Positions 1 through 12,900 of a stretch of 64,000 nt of DNA are shown here, piece by piece. The notes beneath the pieces are model-generated. The model had not been told where the DNA came from. It did not search any database and worked only from the letters and a program-made list of their open reading frames with translations. How positions within the stretch are numbered: the first letter of the stretch is position 1; each line of letters starts with the position of its first letter. The stretch spans positions 8,122,001 to 8,186,000 of the forward strand of contig NC_088307.1 in NCBI RefSeq assembly GCF_032854445.1, given 5' to 3'. Source of the DNA: Liolophura sinensis. Its lineage: Eukaryota; Mollusca; Polyplacophora; Chitonida; Chitonidae. A program made the translations under genes and the position numbers.

Positions 1-1138
1 AATTCGATAACCAGAGTCCCATACATACACCATGCGTGGAAACCGACGAGGAGATTAAGCGCAATTACATATACACGATCAACACAGTTCTCATGGAGAG
101 CACCTCATACACACCTTGTATAGTTTTCATATGACTCGGTGCGTATTTACAGTAGAGCATTTTTTGTCTGACAAACAGGCACATGAAGACAAACGTTGTA
201 ACTTACATTCCATTTAGTTTTTCAATGGAATGGTATTATTACCACTAGAAATTCTTTCGACTACATACATGTATAATTTCAAGCAAATCACAATTACATG
301 TACTAACTACCTTTACCATGCAGTTTGACGGGGTATTTTTGTCCATTCGTTAATTCCAGGTGCTCGTCATCGCGAGACTTATTAACGACCTTCTGTCATA
401 TGGATTACAGTTTATTTCTCCTTATCTAGGTGAGTTGGTCATGTAAACTTAATTCTGTGTAACAAAATACTGATTTCACATCAGATTACAAAATAGCTAA
501 ATGTATGTATTTAGATGTAGTTATGTAATATACACAAATTTAAAAAAAGATCGTTACTAACCAACAGTTTTTGCTTAAGAGTATTTTACAGCTTATTCTT
601 GTCGCATTTGGGATTTTATGCAGGAGTTTGAGAATAGTCAGCCTGTCGTCTACACATGACGCAGTTCTCGTGTAACTATGTTCATTGAAACATGGTTATT
701 GAGAAATGCCCACATTGGATAATACCAACGTTCGTGTGCTTGAACGCGGCCTAGTTTGCAGCTTATGCCCGTTCAAAGTTTTGCCGACAGTCCCCCAGTA
801 AAACCGCCTTACGTTGTCAGGAGAGTGAACTGAAACATGTGGCGATGGACATTTTCATACACAGTGCTTGTCTCATAAGCAGATAAGCGATATTTTCGAT
901 CCAGCTTTCAACAGTTGTTAGGTACAAATCTTTCTGTGATATACTTTGAGCTAAATCTCCATTTATTTAATCAAATAGCTCGGACACTTACATGTTTGAT
1001 GAAATAGAGGCAAAGCTTTGTGGGTGATAACTACATGAACAGCTCATAGCCTAATCGTTAAATAAGGAATAATCATACAAGGTCTGCAAAACCTGGTCTG
1101 AAAATCTTCTTTCAGGTTTCACTGTCATTTTAGAACTT
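1..1138. other. Non-coding left flank
   Basis: AT-rich DNA with stops in all frames. I see no gene, repeat family or RNA gene in it. Confidence 0.5.
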
Positions 1139-1400
1139 TTATTTATTTACATTTTTTATTGGTGTTTTACGCCGTACTCAAGAATATTACACTCATTGGA
1201 CGGCGGCCACCTTTATGGTGAGAAGAAAGCAGACAGAGAGCGAGAGAAACCCACGACCGTCTGCACGTTGTTGGCAGATCTTTTCTCGTATGATTGAAGA
1301 AGAAGCAAATATGAACTAGACTGGGACTGACGCCGGTTACGTGCATTGGTAACACTCTCCGGGTTCATTGTGGTGCTAACTACAAGGCCACGGAGGCCTC
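1139..1400 (-). mobile_element. SINE A copy, old, near full length
   Basis: It reads tail first on the + strand: TATTTATTT, then GTGTTTTACGCCGTACTCAA, then ACGGCGGCCAC and on to a tRNA-like head near GGCCACGGAGGCC. It is diverged from the intact copy at 55286-55553. Confidence 0.75.
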
Positions 1401-1434
1401 GACCATGCCCGCTCTAAGAATATGCCATTTTCAT

Positions 1435-2025
1435 AGCTTATTTAACGGAACTTTACCTTTGAAAATTTGTTTTTGAAAACCGGTATAGAAACTAGAGGAC
1501 GGATGACGCTTTTCTGTACCCGTGAGCACCATAATGCTGACTGAAATATTCTGGAGTTTTTCAGCAATGAAATAAACAAATAAATATCCTCGTAACCAAA
1601 CAGCTAGATACAGCTAGCTTATAGAACAGTTTTAAGGTTTTCCACGACATACAATGGCACCGCCTCTATCCAAACAATTGCCTGTTACATAGGAGAAAGC
1701 CACTGACAGGACTCGTCCGTCGGTGTATTCTGTTGACTTCCCACTTTGTCCAGTCACACTACAGCCCCTCTACTCGAGATGTCCAGTTAATATTGCCTCG
1801 GCGAAAGACTTAATTATGTAACACCAGTCAGTACCAGGCTTTAAGTAGGTTTTAAGAAATATAATCACTTCAAATTCACTTTAAATAAATCAAACTAGAT
1901 AAAAGAGCAGTGGAAACACAGCCTCTTCACATTTTAAATGAACCGCAGTTTGAGTTTTATTCCAGCTGTTCATGTAAATGTTTAAATAGCAGCAAATTAA
2001 ACCATGACGTAAGCAGATTGAGGTA
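1435..2025. repeat. Left copy of a segmental duplication of about 1.1 kb
   Basis: The order here is GAAAATTTGTTTTTGAAAAC, then GAAATATTCTGGAGTTTTTC, AGCAATGAAATAAACAAATA, and later TGTTCATGTAAATGTTTAAA and a single diverged ACCATGACGTAAGCAG unit. The same order recurs at about 2490-3440. Each copy is preceded by a SINE A, so the duplicated unit probably includes it (1139-2025 with 2248-3440). Confidence 0.75.
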
Positions 2026-2247
2026 AAAAAATAGTGCAGTGATGCGGTTAACTGCTATACTTTAGACGTCAGTGGTGTAGAAGTACTAAAATGCTGTATT
2101 GGCATCCGATTTAACATAAAAAATAACATGAAAATAACATAAAAACAATGCAAAGGGACCAGGCCTTGCGTGGGGGTGGGGATGTGGTGTGGTGGGTTTG
2201 TGGGACTCTGTGTCCACAACCAGAATCTTGATCCATGCAGAAATACA

Positions 2248-2486
2248 ATATATTTATTTGACTGGTCTTTTACGCTGTACTCAAGAATATTTCACTTATA
2301 CGACGGCGGCCAGCATTATGGTGGGGGAAAACCCACGACCATCCGCAGGTTGCTAGTAGACCTTCCCACATACGACCGGAGAGGAAGCCAGCATGAGCCG
2401 GTCTTGAACTCAAAGCGACCGCACTGGTGAGAGACTCCTGGGTCATTAGGCTGCGCTACCACGTAACCATCTGAGACGGAGGCCCC
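2248..2486 (-). mobile_element. SINE A copy, near full length
   Basis: Tail-first orientation with CTGTACTCAAGAATATTTCA, GACGGCGGCCAGCATTATGG and a tRNA-like head ending GACGGAGGCCCC. It occupies the same place in the second copy of the local duplication as 1139-1400 does in the first. Confidence 0.8.
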
Positions 2487-2888
2487 ATATTTAATTGAAC
2501 TTTACTTGTGAAAATTTGTTTTTGAAAACGGTATAGAAACTAGAGAACGGATGTCGAATTTTATACCTGTGAGCTCTATAGTGCTGACGTCATAAATGAA
2601 ATATTCTGGAGTTTTTCAGCAATGAAGTAAACAAATAAATATCTTCGAAACAAAACACTGTCAACAAAGAAACCTTAGTCCACAAACAGAACCTTGGTTC
2701 ATATAGAAATACAACATAAAAGACTTATAACAGAGACTAAAACCAGAGTATCGCCCATAGTGTGATAATTAACAAAGTGTCACAAATAAGCGGTGAAATA
2801 AGGCCTCTTGTTAATTTATCTCATGTCATGTCAGTTAAGGTTTTATTTTATATGTTCATGTAAATGTTTAAAAAGTAGCAAATGACAT

Positions 2889-3416
2889 GCCCACTACCAT
2901 CATGTCTTAAGCCCACTACCATCATGTCTTAAGCCCACTACCATCACGTCTTAAGCCCACTACCATCATGTCTTAAGCCCACTACCATCATGTCTTAAGC
3001 CCACTACCATCATGTCTTAAGCCCACTACCATCACGTCTTAAGCCCACTCCTATCATGTCTTAAGCCCACTCCTTTCATGTCTTAAGCCGACTACCATCA
3101 TGTCTTAAGCCCACTCCTATCATGTCTTAAGCCCACTCCTATCATGTCTTAAGCCCACTACCATCATGTCTTAAGCCCACTACCATCATGTCTTAAGCCC
3201 ACTACCATCATGCCTTAAGCCCACTACCATCATGCCTTAAGCCCACTACCATCATGTTTTAAGCCCACTACCATCATGTCTTAAGCCCACTACCATCATG
3301 TTTTAAGCCCACTACCATCATGTCTTAAGCCCACTACCATCATGCCTTAAGCCCACTACCATCATGTCTTAAGCCCACTACCATCATGTCTTAAGCCCAC
3401 TACAATCATGTCTTAA
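2889..3416 (+). repeat. 22-bp minisatellite, 24 uninterrupted copies
   Basis: The unit is GCCCACTACCATCATGTCTT plus AA; 528 bp equals exactly 24 units with no indels. Variants are single substitutions (CTCCTATC, ACGTCTT, GCCTTAA, GTTTTAA). There are no spacers. It lies about 480 bp upstream of the gene 1 start codon. Confidence 0.97.
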
Positions 3417-3893
3417 GCAGAATGAGGTGAACTCATGGCTCCAGTGAGTGTTGACTTATCCAGTTACTGGTCACTGGATCGCGTGGTATCTAACACAGGC
3501 TGATTCACTCTTGTAATGCAAATTATTTTAACAACTACTCCTTCCACAAAGCATGCACGTAATTGTTGTTGAAAGGTCACACTGCAGGAAGAGTTCAGCC
3601 TGAACTGAAGAAGACCGACAGCGTTTGACTAAGCGTCCAGATGAAGTCGTTTCCACGGTTCTCCTTATCAAACCATTAATTATACAGTGAGGCCCCGGCC
3701 CGATTGATTAACGTCTTGTGCAGCTTCTGCTTCATCCGTTCATTGCTCGCAGAACATATTGTTGCTGTCAGCCGGAATTACAAGGCTGAGTACAAGGGTC
3801 TCTAGTTTGCCAGACCAGTGAGCAGACTGGGCAGGAGTGGACGTCGCTTACGGGTGGACAGATCGGGAGGTACGATCGAAGTCTAACGCAAGG
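3417..3893 (+). promoter_or_regulatory. Proximal 5' flank of gene 1
   Basis: Unique, moderately GC-rich sequence between the minisatellite and the ATG at 3894. It should contain the promoter and 5' UTR if the first coding exon is also the first exon. No convincing TATA box or initiator is visible. Confidence 0.35.
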
Positions 3894-3981
3894 ATGGATT
3901 CTGAACAGACGAGTAAATATGCCGGAACGTCCATGGATGACTCCCTGATGGAGATGGACACAGTACGGCGCAAGGAGACAG
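3894..3981 (+). CDS. Gene 1 coding exon 1 (N-terminus)
   Basis: The start is the ATG at 3894. It has a good context (A at -3, G at +4), and an in-frame TGA at 3819 means no upstream ATG is available. The exon encodes 29 residues plus one base, rich in Ser, Asp and Met, and ends at donor GTATGT (phase 1). It is poorly conserved, as expected for stomatin N-termini; the support is the phase fit to exon 2 and the start context. Any 5' UTR exon was not resolved. Confidence 0.75.
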
Positions 3982-6900
3982 GTATGTTCTTCACCATACA
4001 TGTACTACTGTCACATTTCCGCCACATCTGATGTTAATCTTAGTTTAAAATCAAGTCACAGTATGAATTATGTGTAGTGTTTATAGTAGCTTTTAGAATG
4101 AGATTTTCAGAAGATGCTATGTTGGATATATGAACACTTACAGTCAAAGCACACCTGGAATACACTGCACATTTATTTCAATACCTGGACGTATAAACTA
4201 GTCTAGTTCACGGTTTGGATACAGCTTTGAATTTTCAGTGAAAAGGTACTTGTTGCATGGTACTTGAATTCTAGCCTCCTCAACCAGAGGGATCCTTGCT
4301 GTCATCTACAACCCTTTCAGTTTGTCATAATTTTCATGTGTACTTTTTACTCTAGTTAAACACTTCATCCTGTCTCGTCATTATCTGGGATGTGTGTAAG
4401 TTGTGGCCATACAACACTTCTGTTTGCCCATTTATAACGATCCATGTTAAGTTGTGTCTCTTTTTTCTGCAATGATACAGATGTGTGAATATGTGAAATA
4501 GTGACTGATTCCCGTGCTCTTGAGTGAGTGAGTGAGTGAGTGCTTGGGTTTTAACGTCGTTCCGTGCTCTTGAAAACAGCATTGTACAATTCCTCAAGTA
4601 AATATGCCAGGACGACAAATCGAAATCTCTGTCTGCTTATTATCAGGGACATAACAAGCAGGACTTAAATTTCAATACATGTATACCTGTTGCCAGAGGG
4701 TGCGTGCAACAGTATTACATTTGAAATTAGCCTTTCGATTATTGACCTAGGAAGTTGATATTGGTTGACGTTTGTCATACGAATGTTTTCTTTGAAATGA
4801 AATTCACATGAGATGAAAGTGCTGCATTTTTGGGCGATATACATGATTTGTTTGCCAGTCAAACTCCAGGTTCTGACCGTTTGAGCTGACCGTTTGAGCA
4901 CACCAAGGTAGGGTTCACTGATAAGATCATCGCCGAGGAAAGATGGATATTTGCGTACCGATACGCCCATTCCCTTACTTCAAGAAACCGTGCACATACC
5001 CTCTTGAGGTCGCATGTCTTCTTGCTGTGTTCGAATCTGTCAGGCCGTATTTATTCGGTAAGAATTACATTGAGGAAACTGGCTGACAATCAGGGTAAAT
5101 GATTCACTAAAGAAAATTGAACAGTTAACCGCATCCTGACGATAAATTGATTCAATGCATATGTTCAGCTTCCTTACCATTTTTTAAATTGAAATCTACG
5201 AGGGAATGAATCTTTTAAATAGCTTCACCAAGAAAAAAGAAAGGTTTTTGCCTGTTCATCCGTGGGCTCCTTCACGTTGTTGTTCTATTGGTCAGGACAA
5301 TCTGTCTTGTTTTGTACACGTTTCCACACTCCGGCCGAGTTTAGGTTAGGACAGTCAAATTCTCCTAATCTTCTCCCACACAGTCTTATCCCACGCCACA
5401 TTTTTCTTTGTTATTTACAGTGGCCTTTGTGATGTTAATGATATAAAAAACGTTGAGGCAATGTTTGACAGTCATTTTCACTGATTCTGTGTCGGGCCCA
5501 CAGGAAGTCATGTACGCTTTCAGGCTTTATCAGGTGATTGAGTTAAGAATAGATCATATACCCAACCCTGTTGTAGCGAAGATCACAAATGAGCTTCCTT
5601 TCTTTTCACGAAATCCAGATTTCTACCTTTATCTCTTTGTGGGCATATTTACTGCATTATTTTTAGCTTTCTTGTAAACAAGGTTTAACACACAAATGGA
5701 TGAATACAAACGTGGGTTTTTGAGGTTTTCGTGTGTACTTTTTAAATATCTTGAAACTTTAAAAATCCAGTGCCTATAAATAACCTACCGTATTTATTTT
5801 TTAAAACCCTTCAAAATCCAACTGACAGTTATCGGAAATATTTTGCCTGAAAATAAATATATGGGGGTTTATGTTTACGTTTTTAAATCCGCCAAAATTC
5901 AGGTAACATTATCGGGGTTACTGTGTCTGAAAATACTTTTACTTTCGTACTTTTACGTAAATGCATAAGTGTTCTTTTGTCGGGTATAGGTTTATATTCG
6001 TGATCAACTCGTTGAAATACCGCCAATGTGGCGTTAAACTCTAATCATTTATGTTTGTGATCATAACGTACTGGATCGTTTCACTTTCTGACAAACATGT
6101 GACGGTGATTGCCGAATTATTTGTTCTACTGATATTGACTAAAACATTCATATGTGACACGCATGGATCTGTACTGGTGTGTCAACCATGCAAAGGAAGC
6201 GAATCTGTGTTGGCTGAGCCGATGAGCCAGACGGCGATAATATACCAGACTTATTTTTCCGGTCAGATTCATGTCCGTTTGCACAGCTGCTATTTATCTG
6301 AAATCGCTGTGTAGATCACTGAGCATTAGTAAGAGTAATACTGTAGTCTTCATCAGTCACACATAGACTTTGAAGTATAGCATATTCTTATATCCTTATA
6401 ACCCGCTCAAATTGAACTTGGCTGCAACAGAGGTATTAAATTAAAAAATGAATTTGAATAGATGTCCATTACAGGCAATGTCGACCCACCTACAGCACAG
6501 AAAACAATGACACCTATATAACAAAATCGTGTGAACAGCCTAAATAGAACTGTAGTAGGATTCGTTTTTAGTATCATTAAGGACGTTGAGTATGACTATG
6601 TACAACTGTCACTGAACTGTTATGCCGAAGACACCAGACATGACACCCTAACCATTCACATTATACATGTACTTACACTGGGCTAACCAGTCATGTTTCC
6701 TTGCTGTAACCTATCAATGCTCCAGTGATAATCGCCAAGCGAGGCAGCAAGAAGTAAAACTTTAAAAGTCTTTAGTATGACCTTATCCGGATTAAATAAA
6801 CCTGTAGCAAGTGAGTGAAATATATAAATAGATGTCCTTGCAAAGACTTACTTAATTGATTCATTGGAACTCTGCAGTTCATCTGAATGTTATGCTTTTT

Positions 6901-9900
6901 ACAAAAACTCACACAATTCATTTATTTGCTTGAAATTTTTAATACTGCGTTGACAAATATGAGTGAAATACTGAAATCGCGTCTTGAAGCCCCAATCATT
7001 CATTTACTCCAAAATTATACGCGTGAAAATATACGTTATGCTAGTCACAAAGAGTTGTAGCATTGTTAAAGCGTTGTGATAAATCACTATTATACTCAAT
7101 GCTTTCTACATTCACAAACACGTACACGAAATTATCGTGTATTTCCTGAAATATTCATTCTATTGGCATACAAGATAGAGGTCCAGGTGCACGCCTCTAG
7201 GTTAACTCAGTAATCTTGACGGACGTGTGATATTTTCAAAGTATGTAGATGTGCTGTTACCGCGGTAAAGTGAATATCTAAACCCTCCAATATTCACTAC
7301 CAACAGCTAGGTGATTTATACTAGAATATAATCTCAGATATATTTTTGCTAACATCTTTCTGATTTTACGTGTAACATGGTTGTAAAAGTTTAGGCTGCC
7401 ATTGCCATCCTTTGTCCTGGCCTTCTGTTTTATCATCTGTGATGACATCAGTTGGATTTTCTTCTCGTTATCCGCGTCCTCTCTCAGCGTTCTTTAGACA
7501 TGTATTTACACCTCAGAGGGATAGATGTCCCTGGCTGCGTGAAATAGATATAGGTGGGAAAACCTGGGAGTTTCCCTAAGGCAGTTTAACATAGTATTTT
7601 TGCAGCTGAGGATTTTGTCCATGCATAGAAAGGGATAAATAAGGAAAGAGGGTGGGCCTGCAGGCAGATGTCAGTGCCATCTATACAGAAAAATATCTCT
7701 CCAAAACATGGACTTTATGTGTCATGATCAGATGGCCGGGTAATCTGAGAGAAGGGATCGTGAGAAGACGAGGCTTCGAACAGAGAAAACATTTCAGTAT
7801 CCCCGTCAGTTGCCCAGTGCCTCAAGGGAGAGAGCAATTTAACACAACAGGAATTCCATTGATTAATCCACACCTTAGGCCAAGGAATTTAATTCGATGA
7901 GAAAAATTCGTCCCCGAAATAATTAAAGCAGTGCTCAAAGGAGTTTCATCTCTTAGGCATATCTGGTGGACTGGTTGTAAAGTGATGGCCTCCAGGCCAC
8001 GTTCGCTGGTTGTGTATAGCATAGGAAGATAGCGCCGCCTAGTGGCACAAAGGAAAGATACAAAAACCAGCGCGGAACAGCATATCGATATAAAATAACA
8101 CATTGTTTGTAAAGCTATAGAATTTTCGTGTTAGCAGATGTCAGTAGGCCTTTGTCAAACCAGATGGTGTAATTATATTCATTTGAAACGTTCAGGCCAT
8201 TCTTGTGTTTTTCTCAACTCCAACGCCCATAAAATTGCTGATAAACAGCTACCTCTGACACCTAATTTATAATTACTTTACGACGAATCACGTTCCACAC
8301 GCCACGCTATTTTCGTTATATTTTTATCGTGATATTTACTCAAAATCCGACGTAACCATGACAACTGCTCAGCTAAGAATTAATACTGACCTATGTGTAA
8401 TTAGCATGGCGATTGAGGTCACAAGGCCTATGTTGATAGGTCAGACAAACACTAATACATACTCCTGGTGATAGCCTGATGGACATGCGCCAACATCGAT
8501 GTCTTGCGGAAAGCATTCTTTAAGATGACGGGAAGGAGAGAAAACTTCTACAATGAAGTAACTGCTGATGATGAGCTATTGATGAAAAACCTGGCTAATG
8601 ATTCAGTGTGAGAGGGAAAGAGATTATAGTAAACATTAGTGTATCCATTTTCTTTTGTCATGGAACTAGAGCAGCCCTGAAAGTCAACCAGATTCTCAGG
8701 GAGCGCAGATGACCTCCGACGAATTAGAAGTTAGAATCTAGTTTCTCGACAATAATTTGTCCGTCGTTAAATTGTAGACGCATTGTTGTGTGCGTGCGTG
8801 TGTGTGTGTGCGTGTGTGTGTGTGTGCGTGTGTTTGTGTGTTGTAATGGGAAAGGGGTGTTAAAAGAACTAAATTACTTTGGCAGGCAGAACGAAGTGTA
8901 TGTATTAATATTTGGCCTCAGAAGATTTATTTATTTATCATTGACTTATGTTTGATTATGGTTAAACGCCGTACTTAAACGCCGTAGTAATCCCGTTACA
9001 CGACGGCTGCCGTTTTTATAGATAGAAGTGCTCGGAATAACCAGCGTACAAATTCACATATGCGGGACAGATTTTCTCCCGCAGGGCGAGAATTATATTT
9101 ATGTCTTCTCAATTAGGACATCATTTAATTATCTAAAACGGGCTTCACGTAAGACTGTACATTCCCCTGCCAGAGCTTCTGGCACTGACCTAATAGCCAC
9201 CAAGACTTTGAGAAGAATGGGGGTATGGGAGCATCGAGGATTCTCCGCCTCAGTTTGGGACTGGGCTAACACTACATGTGTTCCTGCTACATGCATATTC
9301 AGCGTACATATGTGAGCCCAAATGACGACCCTGATGTGGCCGTTTGCGTCGTCTAACGTTCATCGAAGATCACTAGCACTGATTAGCATCCCACCAATAA
9401 GATGTGCGTATTTATAAGTCAAATATAGGAAAAGTTCGACAGTATCTTGCCAAAGGTCGGTGGTGTTTGCCGAGCAAAAACTGTTATCGTGTAAGTAAAA
9501 AATCGTCTTGGGGATAGCGTTCTGTATCAATCGAATTAATACATATTTCCGTGTATCGCTAGATTACATTTAAATGACTGAAGTTGTTAGTGTGGAATCA
9601 GGGCCCCACTAGCACTTCCGTTTCGAATTACGAATGTAATTCTGTGTATTTTAGGGTGTAAAGTCTTTTTTCGCTGGCAGCCTGTCATTTCTGGTGTTCA
9701 GATGCATGCTTGGTATCAGAATGATGCAAATTGTATCAGCTTTGGGCAGGTATGAGTTTTAATGATGAAAGTTTGAAATTCTGGGTGAGGGGACAAAAGG
9801 GGAGAGGTGGAGGTGAGGCTGCGAGTGACGTCCCCTTTGCGTTGCTAGGCACCCCTCCCAGCTGCCGGCATGGGAAGGTCCAGATGTTGATGGTCAACCT

Positions 9901-12900
9901 ATGTCAAGATTTTTATGGCTGCTTTCTCACAGTATGCACCAAAGCTTATTGGCCACGGAATGTTTAGGATTGAGCAACAGCGCTAAACATTAACATTGTC
10001 AATTGTGGAAAATTAATGGGGGTCTGAGGCCACATGCACGATGTATCATAATCACTAAACAGGAGCCCAAGACTGGGCCCCACAATTAGTGTCTGTGGAA
10101 TCGTCCCAAGATGACCTCAGTCTAAGTCGATAGCCCGGAACACATTGATTTCTCCTCAGCTATATTTGCACAGGGATATCGAAGTAATGTATGGTTTGGT
10201 CGGTAATATTACTAGGGGAGTATCTTATATTGTTTACTCACGTTTCGTCTGAAGATAGAAAGGGATCGGCTGTCTGCCAAGCGGATGTACTTGGGAAGAG
10301 ATTGCTCATGCTGAGATTGGCGATACTGATGGCGTTTCTAGTCTTTAACTGTACACCATGCTGCTAAGACATAGACTTGTAAATAACGAAGTACATGAGG
10401 CGCGAGACTCTCGCGTGAAATCCGCGCATAATTCATTAAAAAAAGACACAGGGAAGGGAGACAAAGAAACATGAAAAGATAGATGCACCCATGGAAAGAT
10501 CATACTTCGTCTCAGAACCCGTCTCAGGATACGTGGTACGTGAAAGTATGATCAGTCGGTTTATCTTTTTGCTTGTTATGTAATACAGATTTAAAGGCGC
10601 ACGATAATATATGTGATAGGGTTTGCATGGTCGACTACTTTATGTTTCTTGAAGCATAAAGGGCTGCTGTGGTTTACGTGACAGGTAACAATATTTACCA
10701 CGTTCGTGATAAGTTAATTTTCGTTTCCTTGGGCTGTAAGGGCTTTAACGTCACCTGAAGTAACAACAATCCACGTATTCCATCCCTGGAATGGTTTTCC
10801 CTAAGAGAGGAACAATGGCCCCGTAATCTGTCACAGTAAACGACAACAATTACTAGAGCAGTTCTTGGTCTGTCCCTTTGTGCTGTGTTCAAATCGAGGA
10901 AATACCTAAGACTGCCAATTTTAGCCCGTGGCAGGAACTGACTCTGCGTTGAACCCGGAACTAAGGTTTTGAAGACAGACACATTTATCACTGGGTTATT
11001 GTAGTCTTGTTGACAAACGTAAGACTAACAGATGCATTAAATATACAAGACAGTTAATACTGATTATGAGGGAGCTACCCCAAGCCTTTCAATGTATTTA
11101 TTATTTATTTGATTAGTGTGTAACATGGTACTCTATAATCTCTCACTTATCTGGATGACGGTGGTCAAACTTCTTCCATGCCTTGGGATACGTAAAATTG
11201 GAAAACGTCTTAAGTTGGACAATGTATCTGTGGAAAATTTTATTTCTAGATTAAATCCACCCGTGTGAATGTTGTACTATCACAATGAAAATGGTTACAA
11301 AAGTTATTGTCAAAAGATTTGTTTAAATTTCATGTTTTATTTTTACAAAATGGCCAAAGTCTATATTGTTGCCACCGAATAATTCTTTGAGAATTAGGAG
11401 ATGATCTGTGATAGGTATTAGGATCGGGATTAAGGTGTTAGGCTTAGCACTCTGCCCAGATTTCTCCCACCATAATGCAGGTGCCGTCGAATAAGTGAAA
11501 TATTCTTGAATACGGCGTGAAACACCAATAAAATAAAACAAATAAATAATTAGGCGATGGCGTTTATTTAATAGCAATGTTAAGATGTGTTATCTCTGGC
11601 TGGTTTATGTCATATAGTTTCTGAGATCGTGAATTTTGGCATGAGGTATTATGTGGTATCTGTGTAATGTCATGAATAGTGAGGTAAACTGACAAGAGGC
11701 CGGATTTCACCGGTTTCGTGTGACCATTTGCCAGCTAACACGTTGACGTCGCTGCTGAGGTTTTACTCTGTGCCCTAGTCATTTACAAGTATATTGTGTG
11801 GTTACACAAAGCTTTCCTGCATCGATTTCCCTGACAGCCTTTATTAAATAAAGCAATTAAGTTAAGGAAAAGACAAACCGTAACTCCGCCCGGCGGTGAC
11901 AATTGTTCTGAGCGATTCCATGTCCGCGGGCATTTCTCCGGCATCCTATATTAAAATTCGCACCCAGTTTGCATCCCTGGGTTACCAGTCAAGGAACTTG
12001 GGGCCAGGCTAACTTAATTTTGTGAATCCAATAAACGCCCTGGAAAAGTGTGTACAAATGTGCAATTGGAAAGAGAGCCATTTTCAACTCTGTATGGGTC
12101 GCTTGCTTATGTGGCCCTTATGTTATGTATGGCGACTGAGTAATCAGTTGGACACCCTGCTCCAGCGTTATGATTTAATTAACAGTGTGTGTATTTCGTA
12201 CTTCATGCAACGTATTTCATGCAAATCGTGTTTGTCATGCCCCATCAGGAGTTAGGCATACGTAGCGTGCGGAACACGTTCCCTCCGGATGGAAACTGTT
12301 CCATAGTTATGCCTGGCAAACCTCTACAAGTTTTAATTATCTCCAATTTCAATTTGACTGGGCACCAATTCTTTATTGCAAGACGAAACTAAACGTGGTG
12401 AACAAACGTCCGTATCATTCGTCCCATGACAGACCCAGTGGCGCCTATAAAACTTACAGGTTGTTTGTGTTATGTTTCATCGTCCCAGAATATGGGAATT
12501 CTCTTGATACATTGTGCATACAATATGACGTACGTTATAAAACTTCTTATTACACAGAGTAAGAGCTACTTATTTCGGTCATATGGTGCCTCCTACGTCA
12601 ATAAGCTGACAGACACGTATTCATCGTACTGCTTAACCCAGTTACAACGACGTTTAAGTTTATGTAGAACCTTAAAGCGAAGCGTGGCCCATCGATTGAA
12701 GCAAATGGACCGCACGAGGTACGAGTTCATTTACGGTTTTTGACAAGGAATTGCTAGATGTCCCCACTCCCTTTGTTCCTGAGGCCTTGTGGCAATAAGA
12801 TGATAATCCACAACATCCAAGGGCTGTTTTTTTTTTTCGCTGAAAAATGTGTGTTTACCACGAATTTGGCGTACACATCCGTTTTTTTTTTTTTGTTGAT

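Noticed and set aside
2889-3416. CRISPR-like array
   Set aside because: The 22-bp units abut with no spacers, and the context is an animal genome. It is a minisatellite.
12426-12743. 105-codon frame inside gene 1 intron 1
   Set aside because: No recognised similarity, no splice-flanked conservation, AT-rich; probably chance.
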